64,000 nucleotides of DNA from Bathymodiolus brooksi (GCA_963680875.1 OY804580.1:92409353-92473352), one strand, 5' to 3'; positions 11,397-23,625 are shown, numbered from the stretch's first letter. Notes: generated by a model not told the origin, from the letters alone. Program-made: numbers and translations.

Positions 11397-12159
11397 CTAG
11401 AAACCTAAAGTTCTAACCCAGTCTGACAAGGACTCTAACTCAGGATCTTGGTCTACTTCTCTCTTTATCCACCTTCTGGCATAATCTTCAACAGCATCCA
11501 TAATTATCTTGAAATTATGTTTCCAATTGATGTGTTGAGGTTCTCTGAATTTAGGACCATGAGAAATCACCTTTCTCATGTTGAATGATATTCAGATCAC
11601 CAGTGATTACATGTCCAGATGGGTTGTATTGAAAAGGAGAGTGGGAGCAGTCACAAGTCAGAGGGTTCTTAATGTACTCTTTTATGTTAATATCTTGCAA
11701 TGCTTCTTTGTAGTTGAAAATTTTACGGCCAATGCTGTTAGTGTAGCTATAGGAGACAATGGGAACAGATTGATTTTTGAAATATGGTGGAATTTCTTTT
11801 ATGACCTCTTTTCTATTAAGAATGTTGCTGATGTTAATAGCATCGATTCCTTTATTAGCAAACGGAATATGAAGGAATTTTCTGTTGTTATCATGAAGAG
11901 GTTCAGATCGAACTGGTTTAAAAAGACGAAAGGACGTCACGTCACATATAATACTAGACAATCTGTACTTAGGAGAAAAAGGATCTACGCCTCCTTTGTC
12001 AAGTCCAAAATCCCTAAGATCTTTGAGGTAGTTTACAGGTAGTGAAAATAAGATTGTACGAATATGATGAATTCCAAGAGGTTTCTGTATATTAGAAAGT
12101 AAATCATTAAAAGTATCTTGTAACGTTCTTGGTTTAGAGGACTTTTTAACATTAGGATG
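11397..12159 (-). pseudogene. Penelope-like element linker/N-terminal region, frameshifted
   Basis: After the stop at 12,160 the same frame stays open to 11,551. It contains NPLTCDCSHSP and SGHVITGDLNII, blocks I recognise from Penelope-like proteins of invertebrates. At about 11,565-11,580 the frame shifts: the following KVISHGPKFREP block and the helix containing DAVEDYARRWIKREV are read in the next frame (11,397-11,579). A second shift at about 11,395 leads into the RT frame. No catalytic residues are assigned here; the region joins the nuclease to the RT and carries a short Cys-rich stretch. The order of blocks and the absence of large gaps show one decayed gene rather than several. Confidence 0.7.
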
Positions 12160-12473
12160 TTAAATTCTTTTATGACCATGGCTACGTTTAGTTCTTGGAA
12201 TAGTATTAAAAAGGCTCATCACGTTGATTTCGTTGCATCCAGGACTTGACAAATTTCCCACTCCTTTGATGTTATCATTGCAACCGTAAGGAATAGCAGT
12301 GCCTAATTCTTTTATCCAGAACAACTCTCTATCGGTGCGGTAAGGTGTACTAAGAATAGGACTGTTTGTATGATGGTAAATCTTCTCGATGATTCGAACT
12401 TTCATCGTCAAACAGCGGTCATGACCCGGTTGATTGAAATGATTATACAAAATCCCGTATTTGGGATCTTTTG
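12160..12473 (-). pseudogene. GIY-YIG-like endonuclease fragment of the Penelope-like element
   Basis: The open frame entering the element from the 5' junction reads AKDPKYGILYNHFNQPGHD, then VRIIEKIYHHTNSP and a segment RELFWIKELGT followed by PYGCND. The pattern of His, an 'IIE' strand, then R-E-x-x-W-I-x-x-L-x-T and P-x-G-x-N is the C-terminal half of a GIY-YIG nuclease, including its metal-binding Glu. The GIY and YIG strands themselves are missing because of 5' truncation. A TAA at 12,160-12,162, just after SHGHKRI, interrupts a frame that otherwise continues open to 11,551. The upstream part of the same open frame (to 12,672) is flanking repeat, not protein. The family assignment is by motif only. 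Confidence 0.65.
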
Positions 12474-12665
12474 CAAAACAATAACTAACAGAAAAGGGAC
12501 AAAGTACACACAATGATCTACAAGAAAATATTGAAAATACCAAGAGGGTAATCAGAATGCGTATATCGAGGAAGGACTGATAAAGCAAGGACAAAGGAGA
12601 AAGGACAAACCAGGTAATAACATGCAAAACATTATATTGAAAATTAAAGATAGAGTAACACGAAA
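12474..12665 (-). repeat. R1 copy flanking the Penelope-like insertion
   Basis: Mirror of 3,345-3,528. The other flank of the insertion continues at 9,541-9,575. Confidence 0.75.
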
Positions 12666-14827
12666 CCAACAAAATATGGGATGAGCTCAGTAAAGCTATT
12701 GCATGGATTGCGTTTTCATTTTATTTTGGTCACATGTGCCGACAAAGAAGTTTTCCAAACACTAACATCAATTCATAATTTGTAATATTGCTTTTACATT
12801 ATGTTTTAGGGCATGAACTCCCCTGACAATTTCGTCAGTGTTCAGTGTGAGCTTATTTATTTGATAGTGTCAGAGTTGTGTTTTCAGTTGGTATATGTTT
12901 TTATTCTTGTTCTGTCCTCAGCAACATATGGACATACTTCGCTGTTACGCAATTGCATTGATTCTTTTAGCATACTGATGAACCACTTATTTCCCATCGG
13001 TCACATCCATAATATAAAAACATAGCTTCGAAGTCTATGTAATACTCTGTCACGTAATCCCATAAGGTGAGTATATTAGACTTTTATTGAAATGTATGAC
13101 ATTAGTATATACATTATAGTTACTTTCAGTTAATTGGGCAGCAATCTTAATTCGAATTTTAAAATATACGTCTTATATGATGTTTATTCATAACACGCAA
13201 TCACATAAAATAAATATTGCATTCGTCTCACCCAAGTAATAACCATACACTGATTTAGGAAATATATGCAGTTTCTGTTCTTAATGTATAATAAAAACAA
13301 AATGTATCGCGTTTTCTGTCCGAAAACATCGAGTATCAATTTAAATGTATTGCAGTTTGTGTGAGAACAAAAACACATATTATTGTTGCATGGCAACATG
13401 ACTTTACAATTGTGTGTATGTCATCATGCCACTCATTATGCTTTCGATTCTTCTCAGTTCAGTTAGCTTTTAAATAAATCTTAGATAATACTGAAGAGGA
13501 AATCAAAAATGGACAATCCAGAGAAAACGGCAACATAAGACGAAGAAAAAAACCCACAAAAAAACCAACAAAATATGTGTAGGACACCACAAGCACAACT
13601 AACGTAAATAAGACATTAACAACTGGAGGTAAAGACGAACGGAATATCGTTTATATGCGAACATCGTAACGGGCATCTCAACACGGAGCTCAGAAGCAGT
13701 TCCTGTCTCTTATAATACACCCGTCATGTTACTCATATAATCAAAACATGCTTAAATAAACCACTGAATGTATGTCTACGCAAAAATGTTCTACAATACG
13801 TTGTCGCTTTCCCCCGCTTATTGTAGAAATGTGTGATGGTCAACAATTCCACCAATATCTATAAAAACGAACAACCACCTGCCATGTTAACTCACTGAAC
13901 ATAAAAAAGAGACCACGACATATGACGTTGGGACTGACACACCAATGTGACGGGGCTAAACAGTTTATTATGATAACACTCCCGTTGATAACTGGATTTA
14001 CAGTTATATATATATACAAACGATAAAAAATCTGCACGTATTCGCTTCCACTAAAAAAAACACGTCCTATTATAAAAATGAATGCCAACAGGAGGATGGG
14101 CAGTACAATAACAGGGTTAATGAATGTTCATATATAACTGACTACTAGGTAGAATATGTCGGATAAGGGTCATCTAGGTATCACCTGCATATTCTGCGAT
14201 GGATAAATTATCTTGTAATATTTTGTGCAAATTGTATTGTAAATAACTCCATCTTATTTTTGCAATTTGTAGATCTTTGCGCATTATTTATGGCTTATCA
14301 ATATGTTTATGATGTACATTGTGTACCTCATTTTTTACAGCTAAAGCATTGACTAAAATGTCGTTTGCTGTTCAAAGTGTGTAAAAAGTTTACGAATGAT
14401 GTGGAGGCTATATATGTTTTCGCGATATGTCGGCAAGTCTCTGTAGGGCTAATGGATTCGTTATTACTAATGGCAGTGTTTTATTTGTGGTTTAATCTTG
14501 TGTATTAACTCTTTCATGTCCATTTTTTATACAAATTGATCTTTATATTGTGTAAATGATCTCCTTTCATTATAATTTGTAGTATTTATTCATGTACATG
14601 TCCGTTTATCTCGAACACCAAATGTGTTCATACGAAATACTTGTTTTAAAACTTCCTGGTTAGATTGATATTGTAAGATGTATAAGAATACATCGAAAAC
14701 AGATTTGGAGGAAAACGACTCCGAATTTACCGTAGTATTCTAGCTCTGATATTGTACATTATCACTAAGCTGGCTGTACGTATGTTTATTCAGTAAGACA
14801 TTCCAACATGAAAATGTCTGTTTGTTT

Positions 14828-14970
14828 GATCGTGTTTGATGCCACTTTCAACAATATGTCAGTTATATCGTGGCGGTCAGTTTTATTGGTGGAGGAAAAC
14901 GGAGTATTCGGAGAAAACCACCGACCTGTCTCAAGACACTGACAAATTTTAGCTTGAAAACCAACCGCGA
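14828..14970 (-). mobile_element. SINE tail and part of body
   Basis: It keeps the 3' domain and 'ggaggaaaacggagtattcg' and 'ctcaagacactgacaa', so it belongs to family II. The left-arm partner at 1,141 kept only 60 bases. Confidence 0.7.
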
Positions 14971-15290
14971 CGATACCTTGTCACGTAATCACTTAAGATG
15001 ATGCCACAGGTAAACATTGTACTTGTGAGTAATTTTAACATGAGCTACCAATTAAATATATCCATTTTCTTCTAAATCTATCATATATTTCATCGCCAAA
15101 TTTATGAATTACATATGAAAAAAAATGATCAACGTAAATTAAAAGAACACGTAAATCATCTGCAAGATAGACAAAACAGCACATGTGAAAAATATATGAC
15201 AGCCAGTTCACTACAATACCACGTGTTTCAAACACAACACTCTTTCATTCCTGGCTCACGTCGTGAAATAGTTAATTATGACATGGGAAG
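14945..15290 (+). repeat. Block found in three of four copies of the arm sequence
   Basis: It begins 'accaaccgcgacgatacctt' and contains 'agatagacaaaacagcac'. It is also present at about 17,955-18,300 and 55,460-55,800 but missing from the left arm between 1,139 and 1,141. Next to it lies ctacttg-tttcttag-caagtag, a perfect 7-bp stem that recurs near 985, 15,410, 18,413 and (one arm changed) 55,927. Confidence 0.75.
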
Positions 15291-15564
15291 TAGATGATCG
15301 CCATTGACAAATACATTTGACAGCCCCACCCATCATCACCCAAGAATATACTAATGACAAATTGACGTAAAGTGAATATAAGCTAAAATGATTTTACACA
15401 AACCGCGCTACTTGTTTCTTAGCAAGTAGTTAAATAATAGACATGCGATATCGACTTTGGGTCAGCAATCGGCAAATAGCAATCAGCGAAACCCATATGA
15501 TATGTCTTATGACAAATCACGTCAAGGAAAATGTATATTCGTCTATGGAGTGAACAATGCAAGA

Positions 15565-15750
15565 AGAATTTCAAGATATCAAATGGGTAATCATAATAAG
15601 CATATCGAAGAAGAACAAACAAGACACTGGCCAAAAGAACAAGTGCAAAGGGTCAAACAACGATCTACAAAGCATGCAGATAAAACAAAAGATCGAGTAA
15701 CACGAAATCATCATCACTCTCTCTCGCTCGTGACTCACGTCGTTAAATAG
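15565..15750 (-). repeat. R1 copy in the right arm
   Basis: Mirror of 710-850. It is preceded by 'tatgtcttatgacaaatcac', a neighbour that also accompanies other copies. Confidence 0.7.
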
Positions 15751-16454
15751 TTAATTATGAGATGGTTCTTAGATTATCTCCATGTACAAGTACATTTGAC
15801 AGCCCCAACCATCACCCAGTAATATACCAATTACAAATTGACGTAACAATGTAATTAAATAGTTAAAACATCAAGATTGTCATCTGATATATCGAATAAT
15901 GAACATACAACTACATGATTAACAGCTATGTGTAATACATAGATGTAGGATTTGTCGTTGAGATTTCAGGTCTAATTACAGAGAGTTCCAAGACTTCAAA
16001 TTCAGCATAGCATTCAATTATATATCAACTGCGTCTCAAGCTATTTTTGTGTGGTCCTTGCTAATCGTCGTTGCAATTATTTTGTGTAGTAGCTTTCAGT
16101 CTTGCTGGTATCCCTTCTTTATCTTGTGTCCAACGCTACCTGTGTCTCTAGATTGTCCATTCTTGATAGCTACTTCGGCTTTGTCTTATATTTATTTATA
16201 CAGAACTGACATCCGAATTGTTGTTGTAAAACAAAAACAAAGCATACTGAGAGAAAAAGCCAAAGAACTTACATGACACACTTAATTCGTATCTACAATA
16301 TGTTTCTTGGAAACACAAAGCATAACAATGAATGCAGCAAAAATTATTCTTGTACAGAAGTAAATTATTCATTTTTTGTAAAGATAAAAAAATATACGTT
16401 AGCATGACATTCTGATTGCATAATTACCATCTGTGAGTTAGCATTTTACTCAGT

Positions 16455-16660
16455 GAGAAGGTTTAAGAAGAGATTAGAGATGCTAACGGAATATTTAAGA
16501 AAAACAGACACCCTAAAGAAAAGACAAAAGGACAAACAACTATCCACAAACACTACATAGCAAACTAAAGATCGAGCAACATGAACTCCTCTAAAAACCG
16601 ATAGTGAACTCATGTGCTCCGAAAGGTTATGCAGTTCCTGCCCCACTAGTGACACCCGTC
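16455..16660 (-). repeat. R1 copy with the 'cagttcctgccccactagtg' extension
   Basis: It keeps the extra module with ccactagtgacacccgtc that also occurs near 4,300, 25,330, 43,690 and 54,080. Confidence 0.65.
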
Positions 16661-16879
16661 ATATATTTCATTAAAGTACATATTCCAAGTCAGGAACATA
16701 AGCGGTCATGTATGTTTATATTCGTAGGTTCGATTTTACCTCTGTTTCTACGATATCTTGATTACGCTTTGGAATTTTTCCAACAGTGTGTATTCTTAAC
16801 AAATATTCACATGCATATTCATATTTCTAGTTACCATAGCGATATGAAAGTTTGATGATTACCATAATTACTTCAATTT

Positions 16880-17100
16880 ATCTCCATACAAGCCTACCAC
16901 GAATACGACAATGGTTCGCGTCCGGCTTTGTAAATTACAAAAAGGGTGCGCTCGACTCGCAGCCGCAAGTGATAAAGTTTACCAGTTTGGCAGTTGCTTG
17001 TCCGTGGTTGGTGGTGCTCTCCGGCTTCTTCCACCACTAAAACTGGTCGCCATGATATAGCTGAAATATTGCTGAAAGTGGCGTTAAACAAAATAAATCA
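16880..17100 (+). mobile_element. SINE family I in duplication copy A
   Basis: The B-box-like 'tggttcgcgtccggc', the Arg-like body and a complete 3' domain end in aaaataaatcaaatgaag. The 5' head before 16,890 is degraded. The partner in copy B lies at 54,315-54,542. Confidence 0.8.
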
Positions 17101-17257
17101 AATGAAGTCCATTTATCTCAAAGAGATGTCCACTAGTGTCTGTAGTACAATCTCATTTCCTTTTAATTTTGTCGCATGTATCTCTCCTCTGAAAAGCACA
17201 CGACCAATTTTGATTAAGTTTAGATATGATTTTATTTTATTTGTATTTTTGGTGTTT

Positions 17258-17335
17258 TAACGCAATATTGGTGATATGCTTGCATGAGTTGTTAGGTAAT
17301 GCATCTACCTAACGCATTCAGCCACCCGGTACCTT
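17258..17335 (-). mobile_element. SINE family I head fragment
   Basis: It reads 'attggtgatatgcttgcatg' to 'cattcagccacccgg', the reversed tRNA-like head without body or tail. The partner at 54,680-54,775 has since been tandemly duplicated. Confidence 0.7.
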
Positions 17336-18562
17336 TTTTAGATATGAAGGTATGTCAAAAAGTGAATATATGTAACAATTATCTTACCAACAATGCGTAA
17401 TTTGATTAACAAGTATGCACATAATAGGAGTGCTATACCGATTTATTCTCAGAAATTGAATGAACGACATCAGTGCATTTTAGAAAAAGACAAAATAAAG
17501 CCATAGTACGTCGTATGTCCTGTTACAAATCACATTGAGAAGCTCTGCTGTGTCAGCAGCTGCACTCTGTTGGAAAACATGACTGTACTGGCCACACGTC
17601 TTAGAAAAAATGATTGGGGTGTGATATCTACACTCTATGCGCTGATTCTGCTGACATATTCTCATTGATGAAATAGAAGTTATTACGAGAAAAGTGAAAT
17701 TAAAGATTTGCAATTTTACATTGATATCATTTTCAGGATTAAACTGCACTGGCAACTTTGTCATTGTCAATTGATTCAATTGTGTTTCTCAATATTCACC
17801 TCTATAGTGTGTTTGTTGACATTTGTTTGTTTGCTCTGACCCTCCACGAAATATGAACGTACTCCATTGGTACACTGCATCACATATTCATTTTTACACA
17901 ATGACGAACTCTCTGTATTTGATCCCTTTGGCCAAATACACTATATATATAATAGCTTCAAAACCAACAGCGACGATACCTTGTCACGTAATCACGTAAG
18001 ATGGTACCACAGGCAAACATTTTACTTGTGAATAATTTTAACATGTGCTCCAATTAAATATATACATTGTTGCTTTATCTAAATACAGTATATATTTCTT
18101 TCCCTAATATACAAATTATATATGACAGAAAACGATGAAATATAAATTAAAAGAACACATAAATCATATACAAGATAGACAAAACAGCACCTGTGAAAAA
18201 TATCTGACAGCCAGTTCACTACAATACCACATGTTTCAAACATTATCCCATTTCTCTCGTGGCCCCCGTCGTGAAATAGTTAATTATGACATGGGCAGTA
18301 GATGATCTCCATTCACAAATGCATTTGACAGCCTCATCAATCACCCTAGAATATAATAATAACACATTTACGTAGAGTGAATATAAGCTAAAATGATTTT
18401 ACACAAACCGCGCTACTTGTTTCTTAGCAAGTAGTTAAATGATAGACCTGCGATACCGACTTTAGGTCTGAAATCGGAAGAAAACCATCAGCGAAGCCCA
18501 TATGATATTATGTCTTATGACAAATCACGCCTAGGAAAATGTATATCCGTCTATGGAGTAAA

Positions 18563-21500
18563 CAACATTCACAAATACATATGACAGCCTCACCTAAAAA
18601 TATACTAAGGACAAATTGACGTAACTATGTAATGAAATAGTTAAAACTTCAAGATTGTCAGCAAATATATAATGAACTACACGATCATCAGTTGTGTGTA
18701 ATAGTGTGAAATCACTTTTATTTGTGTGTTACCAATGTTCGTGGTTTTCGTGGGTAGACTGATCCACGAAATTAAGAGTTCAACGAACAATGAAACTTGG
18801 GAAGCAGTTTGACATCGATATTATATCAAATAAAGATTCAATAGTGTTTGTAATATAACCTTGTAATTCGATTTCGTCGCACGTTTCTATCTTCTGCAAA
18901 ACACAGGACCAATTTGAGTAATTTGTAAGGGTATGTCATCAAGTGAACATAATCTAAAATCAATCTTACCCACAATGAACTAGTTGATTAACAAGTATCC
19001 ATGTAATAAGCGTTCAATACCGATTCATTCTCAGAAATCAAATGAACGACATGAGAGGGTTTTAGAAAAGACAAAAGAAAGCCATATTATGTCTATTGAC
19101 AAGTCACGTCAAAGAAAATGTATATCCGTCTAGGAATCAATAAAACAATTAGATATAAATTAATTTTAGAGTCACATGTCATTTTATACCTGTCTTGATT
19201 GGGTTATAAAGTTGAGGTTATTTTCATCTGTACTGAATCTGAAAATAGACGTCGTTCTCAAGGCCTCACGTGCCATTGTCATATGGCGATTTTCTTCAAA
19301 TGAGGCACCTTTGGGGTTATTTAAATTTATTTCCGACTATTTGCCTTATTTTGAACAAAATAAATAAAATTTTCAATATCATAGCAAAAATTTGAATTAA
19401 TTTATCAGAATTGATCGAAATTATTTGTTCAGTTCATTCGAAATAACCTCTATCATGTTGTCCACACCCTTGCTCTTGCGTTACCTACTACGCTGATTAC
19501 ACGGTGTGTACAACCTGATTGAGGTTATTTCTTCATGAACCGAACAAAAATTGCGATCAATCCTTAAATAAAACGAAAAAGAAAAACATATCACACTAGA
19601 GTGGAAATTCTAAGATCAAATATGACAATCGTATATAGAGGCAAATGCTCAAATACATGTTCCATCACTTTCCTGGCTTTGCACAATCACTTGAATGAAA
19701 AGATGGTGGGGATAAACTAGCTAAACCTCTCCTTTCAGTGAAATGATGTGGTCATGTACTTACTTTCCACATGTGAGTAAGATGCCAACCCTCACATATA
19801 AGCGAGCTAATAAAGAACGTTATAATCTTGAACATTATACCTAATATATTTAATCCATAAGTATAATAGTAGAGTTATTAAAATAATGCTACTGGGGAAC
19901 TTACACAAAAACATATTATTGAAACTATAAGTAATGTTGAAAACAGTAGCTCAAAAAAAAGGAGTGAAAAGAATATAAGACATTACATGATGTGATCAGT
20001 ATGTCAGGCCACAGCCACTAGACGTTGTGTCAATATGAATATAACATAAGCAATGGGCAGAACATAGTGTCTAATATATATAATAATAACAAGGCTTCCA
20101 ATGCCAAAATCGGTTACAATGTAAACAAAGCGGTTTATTTGATTTATTCGTGTAAATCTCGTGGTATGCTTCGATTCCATACTACCCAAATATACTTCCG
20201 CCTTACTTGTTACGGAAATTAATCCATCATCAGAGCGTCACAGATAATGTTTTGTTGGATGCTGAAGTTTAATGACTTACATGGCAGGAAGGAGCCATTG
20301 CAACTGTCCCGGACTGAATAATTCCCTTTGATGACGTTTCAAATTAAACATTAACAAATTGAATGCTATTTTGTACAAATCAAACACATATATTTTTGCA
20401 TTGAGGAAAACAACACAACTAACCGTTAATAATATTTTGATCAGTATTTTATTTGATTTTCGTATTTGAATTATTTGAAACCAACACCCTAGTGAAACTT
20501 CATATAATGTTGAAAACAGTAGCTTAATAAAAAGGGATAACATATGTATGATATATTACAGGGTGAGTACAGTATGATTCATCCCGGATAGCTGTGATAT
20601 CAGACAGCAAACGCCATTTTTATCTTATATTTAATACAATCTGATTAGTACCTTTTTCTGTTCTATCTTGTCACACATTATTTCTTCTGTACAATAGTGG
20701 ACTAATTTTGAGTAAGTTTACATAGGATGGTCTTCTAGAAAGTTAAATATAAACTATATAATGGCTTTACACCAAATACCCTAATTGATTAACAAAGTTT
20801 CGAATAATAGACTTGCGATATCGAATTTGCCTCATAATTTGAATGAGCGGCATCAACGGATTTTGGACAAGACAAAAGAAAGCCATAGTATGTCTTATGA
20901 CAAATGACACCAATACACATTTATATCTGTCTAAGGAATCAATAAAACAATTATGAAAATATCTACTGGAGAACTCGAAACACACACATTAAGGGAACGC
21001 CATGCAATGTTAAAACAGAAGCTCAAGCAAGGAGTAAGAAAACCATAGTATGTCATATGACAAATCACTTCAAGGAAAATGTATATCAGTCTACCGAATC
21101 AATAAAATAATTAGAAATCAAATGAAAAACATAAAATACTTCACTGTCAGAAGAATTTCAAAATCAAATATCAAAATAGTAGAAAGAGGAATAATCGATA
21201 CCCTTAATACACAAACACATGATAACTCAATTTCCTGGCTTAAATGATAAACTAAGGACCAAAAACTCCCCTCTTAATTAAATGATATGATCATGTAAGT
21301 GTTTTCCACATGTGAGTAAAATTCCAACCAACATGTAATGTAGCCCTGCGAACAACGTTATTATGAAGAACCCCATGATTTTGAACATTATACATACTAT
21401 ATTTAATCTTGGCGACACAGAAGTCTCCATAAGAATAACATTAAAATTATTAAAATAATTATACTGCGGAACTTGAAACAAACATCAATGAAGCTTCATG

Positions 21501-23165
21501 TAATGTTAAAAACAGTAGCTCAATAACAAGGAGTAAAATATTAATGTGATATTACATGATGTAAGCAGTAAGGGTCATGGCGAGTCCACGAAATACTAGA
21601 CAGTAAGCATATGTTTTATCAACGAAATATGGGTCCCTTTGATCTGTTGAAAATGTCAAAATGCTTCACTGTTCTAAAAAACATGCCGTCCTAGCCTACG
21701 ATAAAATCAGTATTACTTGTGTCTTTCCTTTGACGGAACATAAAATGATTGTGTTTAATGATTTAAGTTCATTACAATTTACAAGAAAATGTGAAGATTC
21801 TAAAAGGGTATACAGAAGACATACATTGGGGTATAGGCGATAAAATGCACCACCACCCCCTCAACAGCAGGGAGAAGTGTTTTCATTGTATCGTATTAGT
21901 TCTATTTAAGTAATTCTACTGGGGAGAGCTTGAAACAAGCATCTTAGTGAAACTTCATATAATGTTGAAATCACTAACTGAATCAAAAAGGAGTACATTA
22001 TACTTATATCACAATAGATGAGCAGTATACCTACTATCGCGTAGATGTTATGCTAAACAGCAAACACCATTCTTATCAAAGAATTATGGGTGCAGATGTC
22101 AACATTCTTTTCTATTTTGAATAAAAATGTAATTGTTACTTCTTGTAACGATAAAATATGAGGGAATTATACATGTATGAACTATCTGAATTAGTGGTAG
22201 CGAATTTACTGCCTTTGTTTCCATGATATTTCCATTACGCTTCAGATGGCTGTCTGTTAATAATAAACTACTATGGCCTTTCAACAAATACACTGATTCA
22301 TTAATAGTTCAATAATAGACTTGCAATACCGATTTCGTCTACGAAATTGGATGAGCGACATCATAGGATTTTAGACAAGACAAACGAAAGCCATAATATG
22401 TCTTATGACAAATGACACCAAGACACATTGATATCTGTCTAAGGAATCAATAAAACAATTATGAAAATATCTACTGGAGAGCTCGAAGCACACACATTAG
22501 CGGAACGCCGTGTAATGTTAAAAACAGAATCTCAAGCAAGGAGTAAGAAGAGTTTGAAGATACCAAATGGGAATCATAATCCGTAAATCGAAGAACAGAC
22601 AACACAGTGGCCAACAGAAAAAAGTCAAAAGGACAAACAACGATCTCGAGACATACACATAAAACTAAAGATATTGTAAGATATTGAAAGTAATGAAGAA
22701 AGCGCGAAGATTTCGATGATGTAATTGGAATTTGAAAGTGACCGACAATACCACACAACATCCCACCACCATACTCCCAACCCCTCAAAACCAGGACAAA
22801 AAGACACACAGTGGTTGCATTGTAAAACAACAGCAAAATCATATTACAGAAAGTTATAGGTCGTTAAGCCCAAAAGAGCATTTCATAGTTATCAAACACG
22901 CCAAGGAACTACTGACATGAAATAATGTCTAGACTGTCAGTGTCACTGAATGAATATTTCATCATAGTTTCATTTTATCATGACAACCCCCCCCCCCCCC
23001 CCCCTCCCCACATGCATAAGGGATATTAGCCGATTTTTACTATCCAGCTTAGGTGCTTTGGTTTTATTGCTCCCAAGACTTTATTTGGCTTTTCAATCTT
23101 TCAATTTTGAGCGTACCCGATGAAGGTTATTCCTGAAATACGTGGGCACTTAATTTGATATCTAC
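18563..23165 (+). repeat. Block of degenerate repeats present only in copy A
   Basis: This 4.6-kb block has no counterpart in copy B. It is built of diverged copies of a few modules. The module with 'aatgttgaaaacagtagct' occurs near 19,930, 20,510, 21,500 and 21,960. The module with 'agccatagtatgtcttatga' occurs near 19,080, 20,880, 21,040 and 22,390. The best pair is 20,740-21,020 against 22,270-22,545. No long open frame with recognisable protein is present. A C18 tract lies at 22,987-23,004. Confidence 0.75.
22987..23004 (+). repeat. Poly-C tract (18 bases)
   Basis: An uninterrupted run of 18 C, then T and four more C. It is followed by unremarkable AT-rich sequence. Confidence 0.95.
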
Positions 23166-23464
23166 GATTTTTCTAACACTAAATTCATGTCTACAATATG
23201 TTTGTGGAAAAGCAAATCTGGATGACAATTTTACTAAAATTGATTTTACAATATGACCCGGGATATAGAAATAGGAAGGAATTATAGTTTCCTTTAGTTT
23301 GAATAAGATCTCATGCAACCAGCGAGTGATATACGATGGCTTTGCATGACATGTAAACTATTACAGTAGTCCATATACATGAATAGAGAAAATCATGATC
23401 CCTGCACGTTAGCAACAACTTGTAACATCTGTCCTAAAACAAAATATCAATATTGTCTTTGTCA

Positions 23465-23625
23465 GATCAGTTATTCTCGATCTTTAGCTTTATGTGTATG
23501 TTTGTAGATAGTTGTTTGTCCTTTTGTACCTTTTCTTTTGGCCATTATGTTGTATGTTCTTCTTCGATATACGGATTATGATTACCGCTTTGGTATTGTC
23601 AATCTCTTTTCAAAATAACAAAACT
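23465..23625 (+). repeat. R1 copy in duplication copy A
   Basis: It reads 'ttctcgatctttagctttat' to 'ttggtattgtcaatctcttt'. The partner is at 56,420-56,565. Confidence 0.65.

Larger units (their letters stand above)
9576..12473 (-). mobile_element. Penelope-like retroelement, copy 1 (5'-truncated, nearly full RT)
   Basis: The insert has clean edges because the left arm of the inverted repeat keeps the empty site at 3,528/3,535. The sequence there reads ttgttttg then tttggta, with only six bases lost at the junction. The minus-strand order is GIY-YIG-like fragment, linker region, reverse transcriptase, then a 3' untranslated part of about 0.45 kb ending in ggtaat...attacc, a possible terminal hairpin. 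The nuclease lies upstream of the RT, which is the permuted order described for Naiad/Chlamys-type Penelope-like elements. The 5' end is truncated inside the nuclease. The reading frame is broken by one stop and two frameshifts before the RT and by one stop near the RT C-terminus, so this copy should be inactive. Confidence 0.85.
8466..16400 (-). repeat. Right arm of the large inverted repeat
   Basis: Read on the minus strand, this reproduces 1-4,650 with two main differences: a 2.9-kb Penelope-like insertion at 9,576-12,473, and the block at 14,945-15,290 that the left arm has lost. The outer 0.4 kb (16,035-16,400) also starts the direct segmental duplication whose second copy begins at about 53,500. 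So at least three copies of that sequence exist in the window. The differences between arms are spread out, which suggests an old natural duplication rather than a single-read folding artefact. Confidence 0.9.
16035..18563 (+). repeat. Direct segmental duplication, copy A, first part
   Basis: It lines up with 53,502-56,100 in the same orientation, including the SINE at 16,880, the partial SINE at 17,258 and the block from 17,955. The match stops at 'gtaaacaacattcac', where the other copy jumps to sequence equivalent to 23,165. No gene was recognised inside. Confidence 0.85.

Noticed and set aside
11578..12042. Plus-strand 154-codon frame
   Set aside because: Shadow of the Penelope-like linker region on the opposite strand.
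22471..22842. Minus-strand 123-codon frame
   Set aside because: It runs through repeat modules that are broken in their other copies, with no motif.
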